The position numbers and the translations under genes are program-made. A DNA stretch of 64,000 nt from Bradyrhizobium acaciae (GTDB lineage Bacteria > Pseudomonadota > Alphaproteobacteria > Rhizobiales > Xanthobacteraceae): the NCBI RefSeq assembly GCF_020889785.1, contig NZ_JACMYK010000019.1, forward strand, positions 17,246 through 81,245, in the 5' to 3' direction. Position 1 is the stretch's first letter; each line of letters starts with the position of its first letter. Under the pieces are notes generated by a model, which made no database searches, was not told where the DNA came from, and worked only from the letters and a program-made list of their open reading frames with translations. Below are positions 59,270-64,000 of this stretch, in pieces.

Positions 59270-60261
59270 GCGGGACGTTGATCGAGGTCAGGAACCTGCG
59301 CCGCGTCTTCGACGTCTCGAAGCCGTGGCTCAACCGCGTGCTCGAAGGTGGCCATCTCGAGCTTCTGAAAGCCGTCGACGGCGTCAGCTTCGACATCAAG
59401 CGCGGCGAGACCTTTGCGCTGGTCGGCGAATCCGGCTCCGGCAAGACCACTGTTGCGCGCATGGTCGTCGGCCTGCTGCCGCCGAGTTCGGGCGAAGTCG
59501 TCATCGACGGCATCTCGATGACCGATCCGCGGCAGGGCCAGGCGCGCCGCCGGCTGCGCCGGCGCATCCAGATGGTTTTTCAGGATCCCTATGCGAGCCT
59601 CAATCCGCGCTACCGGGTCGCCGCCATCGTCGCCGAGCCGATCCGCGCCTTCGACCTGATCCAGGGCGAGCGCGACATCAAGGCCAGGGTCGGCGAATTG
59701 CTTTCGCTGGTCGGCCTGCACCCCGACGACGGCCAAAAATTCCCGCACGAGTTTTCCGGCGGCCAGCGCCAGCGCATCGCGATCGCCCGCGCACTGGCGT
59801 CCGAGGCCGAGTTCATCGTCTGCGACGAGCCGACCTCGGCGCTCGACGTCTCCGTACAGGCACAGATCCTCAATCTGATGCGCGACCTCCAGGACAAGTT
59901 CGGCCTGACCTATCTGTTCATCAGCCACAATCTGGCAGTTGTCCGCCACATGGCGACCAGGATCGGCGTGATGTATCTCGGCCGCATCGTCGAGATCGCC
60001 GAGGGCCGGAAACTGTTCGAGAACCCGAGGATGCCGTACACGAAGATGCTGCTCGGCGCGGTTCCGGATCTTGCGATGTCCGGCCGCCAGCGCATCCCGG
60101 TCAAGGGCGAGATTCCCAACCCGATCGATCCGCCCTCAGGCTGCGCGTTCAACCCGCGCTGTCCCCTCGCCTTCGATCTCTGCTGCGAGAGGGCGCCGGA
60201 ACTGATCGACGGCGTCGCCTGCCACGCCGTCAACAGCCCTGCCGCCGCCGTTCCGGCATGA
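59266..60261 (+). CDS. ABC transporter ATPase, DppF type
   Basis: A 331-residue ATPase: Walker A GESGSGKT, signature FSGGQRQRIAIARAL, Walker B FIVCDEPTSALD, C-terminal CAFNPRCPLAFDLC. ATGA overlap with the DppD-type gene. A 124-bp gap without visible features separates it from the GGT gene. Confidence 0.94.
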   Translation: MSGTLIEVRNLRRVFDVSKPWLNRVLEGGHLELLKAVDGVSFDIKRGETFALVGESGSGKTTVARMVVGLLPPSSGEVVIDGISMTDPRQGQARRRLRRRIQMVFQDPYASLNPRYRVAAIVAEPIRAFDLIQGERDIKARVGELLSLVGLHPDDGQKFPHEFSGGQRQRIAIARALASEAEFIVCDEPTSALDVSVQAQILNLMRDLQDKFGLTYLFISHNLAVVRHMATRIGVMYLGRIVEIAEGRKLFENPRMPYTKMLLGAVPDLAMSGRQRIPVKGEIPNPIDPPSGCAFNPRCPLAFDLCCERAPELIDGVACHAVNSPAAAVPA

Positions 60262-60385
60262 TCACGCGGATGGGAGCGGCCATGTCCACCAAGCGGTTGG
60301 CATACCAGCCCGGCTGTGATCAAGTGCGCGCGCGCAAGTCGCGCCAGAACAAATCGAAGAACAAACCGCCTAACGGTGAATAGCC

Positions 60386-62191
60386 ATGAGCAACGTCAAT
60401 CCCGATCCATTCACCACACGGCCCGAGATCGAAGGCACTTTCGGCGTCGTCACCTCGACGCACTGGATTGCAACCGCGGTCGGCATGGCGACGCTGGAGA
60501 AGGGCGGCAACGCCTTTGACGCGGGGGTGGCAACTGCCTTCACGTTGCAGGTCGTCGAGCCGCATCTGAACGGCCCCGGCGGCGACGTGCCGATCATCGT
60601 GCACGACGTCAAGCGCGGCAAGACCGAGGTGATCTGCGGCCAGGGCCCGGCGCCCGCGAAGGCAACGATCGCGCATTACCGCAGCGAGGGCCTCGAAATG
60701 GTGCCCGGTACCGGCCTGCTCGCCGCCTGCGTGCCCGGCACGTTCGAATCCTGGATGCTGCTGCTGCGCGACTACGGCACATTGAGGCTGCGCGACGTGC
60801 TCGAGCCCGCGATCGCCTATGCCCGCGACGGCTATCCGCTGGTCGAGCGTGCGTCGGCCACCATCAAGACCGTCGAGCAACTGTTCCGGAAATACTGGAC
60901 CACCTCGGCCGATGTTTATCTGCCCAACGGCGAGGTGCCGAAGCCCGGCACCATCTTCACCAACACGAAGCTCGCGGAGACTTACACCCGCATCCTGGCT
61001 GAAGCCGAGAGCGCCGGCGGCGATCGCGCCGCACAGATCGAGCGCGCGCGGCAGGCGTGGTCGAAGGGCTTCGTCGCGGAAGCGATCGACAAGTTCTGCC
61101 GCACCCAGGAGGTGATGGACGTCTCCGGCTCGCCGCATCGCGGCGTGCTGTCGGCCGACGACATGGCGTGCTGGCAGCCGACCATCGAAGCGCCACTCAC
61201 CTACGACTACGGCCGCTACACCGTGCAGAAAGCCGGGGTCTGGAGCCAGGGTCCGGTGATGCTGCAGCAACTCGCGCTGCTGAAGGGCTTTGAGCTCGAC
61301 GGGCTCGATCCCGCAGGCCCCGACTTCATCCATCTGCAGATCGAAGCCGCCAAGCTCGCTTATGCAGATCGCGAGACGTTTTATGGCGACCCGAAATTCA
61401 CGAACATCCCGATCGAGACGCTGCTGTCCGATGCCTACAACAACGAACGGCGCAAGCTGATCTCAAGGGACAAGGCTTCGCTCGACTTCCGCCCCGGCTC
61501 GGTCGAAGGCTTCGGTGGCGTCGTCAAATTGCGGCATGCCGAAGGGCATCGCGAAGCAGTCGGCGCCATGGGCGCGGGCGAGCCGACCGTCGGCCGGTTC
61601 GGCGAGGTGCGCGGCGATACCGTGCATTTCGACATCATCGACAAGGCCGGCAACATGATCTCGGGGACCCCGTCGGGCGGCTGGCTGCAATCCTCGCCGG
61701 TGATTCCCGAGCTCGGCTTCTGCCTCGGCAGCCGCGCCCAGATGTTCTGGCTGGAGGAGAACCACCCGGCCTCGCTGGCGCCGGGCAAGCGGCCGCGCAC
61801 CACGCTGTCGCCGACCATGGCGCTGCGCGATGGCGAGCCATATCTCGCCTGGGGTTCGCCGGGCGGCGACCAGCAGGACCAGTGGATCACCCAGTTCTTC
61901 CTGCGCCACGTCCACGCCAAGCTTAATTTGCAGGAGGCGATCGACGCACCGGCCTGGCACTCCGAGCATTTCCCGATCTCGTTCTGGCCGCGCACATCGC
62001 GGCCCGGCGTGCTGGTGCTGGAAAATCGCGTGCCGAAATCGACCATCGACGAATTGAAACGCCGCGGCCATGTGGTCGAGATTGGCCCCGATTGGTCAGA
62101 AGGCCGGCTCACTGCGGCCTCGAAGGTCGGCCCCCGCCGCCGCGCCGCCGCCAACCCGCGCGGCATGCAGGGCTACGCCGCAGGCCGCTAA
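60386..62191 (+). CDS. Gamma-glutamyltransferase family Ntn-hydrolase without signal peptide
   Basis: A 601-residue GGT-family protein. Autocleavage should occur before Thr412 (RGDTVHFDIIDKAGNMIS), giving large and small subunits. GNAFDAGVATAFTLQVVEPH and NGPGGDVPIIV match the family N-terminal region, and PGKRPRTTLSPTM and AWGSPGGDQQDQW the small subunit. There is no signal peptide, so it is probably cytoplasmic, unlike classical periplasmic GGT. It follows a dipeptide-type ABC importer and precedes DUF1028, suggesting intracellular hydrolysis of imported gamma-glutamyl or amide substrates. Cephalosporin/glutaryl acylase-like activity is an alternative. Confidence 0.88.
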   Translation: MSNVNPDPFTTRPEIEGTFGVVTSTHWIATAVGMATLEKGGNAFDAGVATAFTLQVVEPHLNGPGGDVPIIVHDVKRGKTEVICGQGPAPAKATIAHYRSEGLEMVPGTGLLAACVPGTFESWMLLLRDYGTLRLRDVLEPAIAYARDGYPLVERASATIKTVEQLFRKYWTTSADVYLPNGEVPKPGTIFTNTKLAETYTRILAEAESAGGDRAAQIERARQAWSKGFVAEAIDKFCRTQEVMDVSGSPHRGVLSADDMACWQPTIEAPLTYDYGRYTVQKAGVWSQGPVMLQQLALLKGFELDGLDPAGPDFIHLQIEAAKLAYADRETFYGDPKFTNIPIETLLSDAYNNERRKLISRDKASLDFRPGSVEGFGGVVKLRHAEGHREAVGAMGAGEPTVGRFGEVRGDTVHFDIIDKAGNMISGTPSGGWLQSSPVIPELGFCLGSRAQMFWLEENHPASLAPGKRPRTTLSPTMALRDGEPYLAWGSPGGDQQDQWITQFFLRHVHAKLNLQEAIDAPAWHSEHFPISFWPRTSRPGVLVLENRVPKSTIDELKRRGHVVEIGPDWSEGRLTAASKVGPRRRAAANPRGMQGYAAGR

Positions 62192-62248
62192 GACAAGACG
62201 ATCGCACAGCATGATGACTTCGCGTCGGATCGCAGAGCAAGCCTCCAA

Positions 62249-62434
62249 ATCCACCTCGCCCCGCTTGCGGGGAGAGGTCGGAATTCAAGCCCAGCTTGAA
62301 TTCCGGGTGAGGGGGAATCTCCGCGTACTCGATTTGCGCCGTCATCGCGGAACAAGCCCCTCACCCCAACCCTCTAAGAGCGAGCTTCGCTCGTCTCGAC
62401 CCCGCAAAGAGCGGGGAGAGGGAGAAGAGAGGTG
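62249..62434. repeat. Palindromic intergenic repeat (CACCTCGCCCC / GGGGAGAGG type), copy 4
   Basis: CACCTCGCCCCGCTTGCGGG then GAATTCAAGCCCAGCTTGAATTC hairpin arms, GGGTGAGGGGG; after a short spacer CCCCTCACCCCAACCC, GAGCGAGCTTCGCTC and CCCCGCAAAGAGCGGGGAGA. It is located inside the GGT-DUF1028 transcription unit and ends at the DUF1028 start codon. Confidence 0.8.
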
Positions 62435-62436
62435 AG

Positions 62437-63143
62437 ATGACCTGGTCGATCGTCGCCCGCGACAGCACCACCGGCCAGCTCGGCATCGCCGTCGCGACGC
62501 GGTTCTTCGCGGTTGGCGCTCTCGTGCCGCACATTGCACCCGGGATCGGCGCCGTTGCGACGCAGGCGCTGGTCAATCCCTATTACGGCATCGACGGCCT
62601 CGCGCTGCTGCGCGACGGCAAGACCCCGCATGAGGTGATCTCGGCGCTGCTCGCGCCTGACAACAGCCGCGACAGCCGGCAGGTGCATGTCGTGGATGCC
62701 AAGGGCCGGATCGCCGCCCACTCCGGCAAGGATTGCATCGACTGGTTCGGCCATATCGCCGGCGACGGATTTTCGATCGCCGGCAACATGCTGGCCGGAC
62801 CTGCGGTGCTCGACGAGACCGCGCGCGTCTACGGAGCGAACGAAACGCTGCCGTTCGCGGAACGGCTGATCAAGGCGATGCTCGCCGGCGAAGCGGCCGG
62901 CGGCGACAAGCGCGGCAAGCAGTCCGCTGCGCTTCTGATCCACGACACCGAGGAATGGCCGGCGCTGGATCTGCGGGTCGACGACCACGCCGATCCCCTG
63001 CGCGAGCTGGAGCGGCTGGAAGCCGTCAGCCGCGAGCACTGGGTGCCGTTCCGGGACTTCATGCCGACCCGCGCCAACCCGGCCGGAACCAGCGATCGCG
63101 CCAGGATCGAGGCCGCCATCGCCGCGGCAACCAAGAGCGGCGA

Positions 63144-63147
<4 letters not shown>
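62437..63147 (+). CDS. DUF1028 family protein (Ntn-hydrolase-like)
   Basis: A 236-residue DUF1028 protein: MTWSIVARDSTTGQLGIAVA at the N-terminus, VGALVPHIAPGIGAVATQAL, and AGNMLAGPAVLDETARVY; the C-terminal ALLIHDTEEWPALDLRVDDH has the usual WPxxDLRVDDH signature. The family resembles Ntn hydrolases and is often near peptide transporters; its reaction is not established. Its stop overlaps the start of the next ABC ATPase (ATGA), so they are translationally coupled. Confidence 0.88.

Positions 63148-64000
<853 letters not shown>

Noticed and set aside
60262..60385. Short open frame after the DppF-type gene (MSTKRLAYQP...)
   Set aside because: No ribosome site, no family resemblance, and it ends at the next gene's leader; treated as non-coding.

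Overview
The window reads as chromosomal DNA of a GC-rich alphaproteobacterium. Gene content (threonate-type acid-sugar enzymes, many ABC importers, a phenylacetate pathway, PHA storage, a CYP102-type P450) and the style of the intergenic palindromic repeats suggest Bradyrhizobium or a close relative. This is an inference; no species marker is present. I saw no rRNA, tRNA, CRISPR array, insertion sequence or prophage.

Layout. 1-3.4 kb: acid-sugar catabolism (OtnK partial, OtnI, LtnD on minus; OtnC on plus) and a small secreted protein. 3.6-8.3 kb: a five-gene branched-chain-amino-acid-type ABC importer. 8.4-12.5 kb: a DUF1445 hydro-lyase and a LysR regulator, divergent across a clear LysR-box palindrome, then a frameshifted M20 amidohydrolase and a 2-hydroxyacid dehydrogenase. 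12.7-19.6 kb: tartrate/malate-type dehydrogenase, two SDRs, a formamidase-like hydrolase, an amidase and two TetR regulators, one with a convincing operator. 19.8-23.4 kb: ferredoxin-P450 pair, MHS transporter, sulfite-oxidase-like enzyme. 23.5-32.4 kb: hydrolase-OsmC fusion, MocR regulator divergent from a DMT exporter, a secreted unknown, YeeE-type sulfur transporter, quinone reductase, amidase. 32.4-39.1 kb: paaXABCDE-paaI-paaK. 39.3-47.1 kb: a lipase-like hydrolase, DUF445 protein, phasin with promoter, operator and terminator, GNAT, a two-subunit PHA synthase, a hydrolase, an NTF2-like protein and a spermidine-synthase-like protein. 47.2-54.3 kb: a minus-strand lipid block (P450-reductase fusion, epoxide hydrolase, wax-ester synthase/DGAT, lipase-like hydrolase, DUF6489 protein). 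54.6-64 kb: a complete dipeptide-type ABC importer running into a gamma-glutamyltransferase family protein, a DUF1028 protein and the start of a second dipeptide-type ABC system.

How the genes work together. Three themes recur: import and breakdown of small nitrogen compounds and acids (liv-type and dpp-type importers beside amidases, M20, DUF1445, GGT and DUF1028); aerobic aromatic breakdown through phenylacetyl-CoA, possibly fed by the adjacent amidase; and carbon storage or lipid modification (PHA synthase, phasin, WS/DGAT, CYP102-like P450).

Intergenic DNA is rich in imperfect palindromic repeats of at least four families, including one between paaC and paaB. Starts were chosen from ribosome-binding sites, overlaps and family N-termini, so several differ from the longest open frame. 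Residue positions were counted by hand. Family assignments come from recognised motifs and were not checked by any search.
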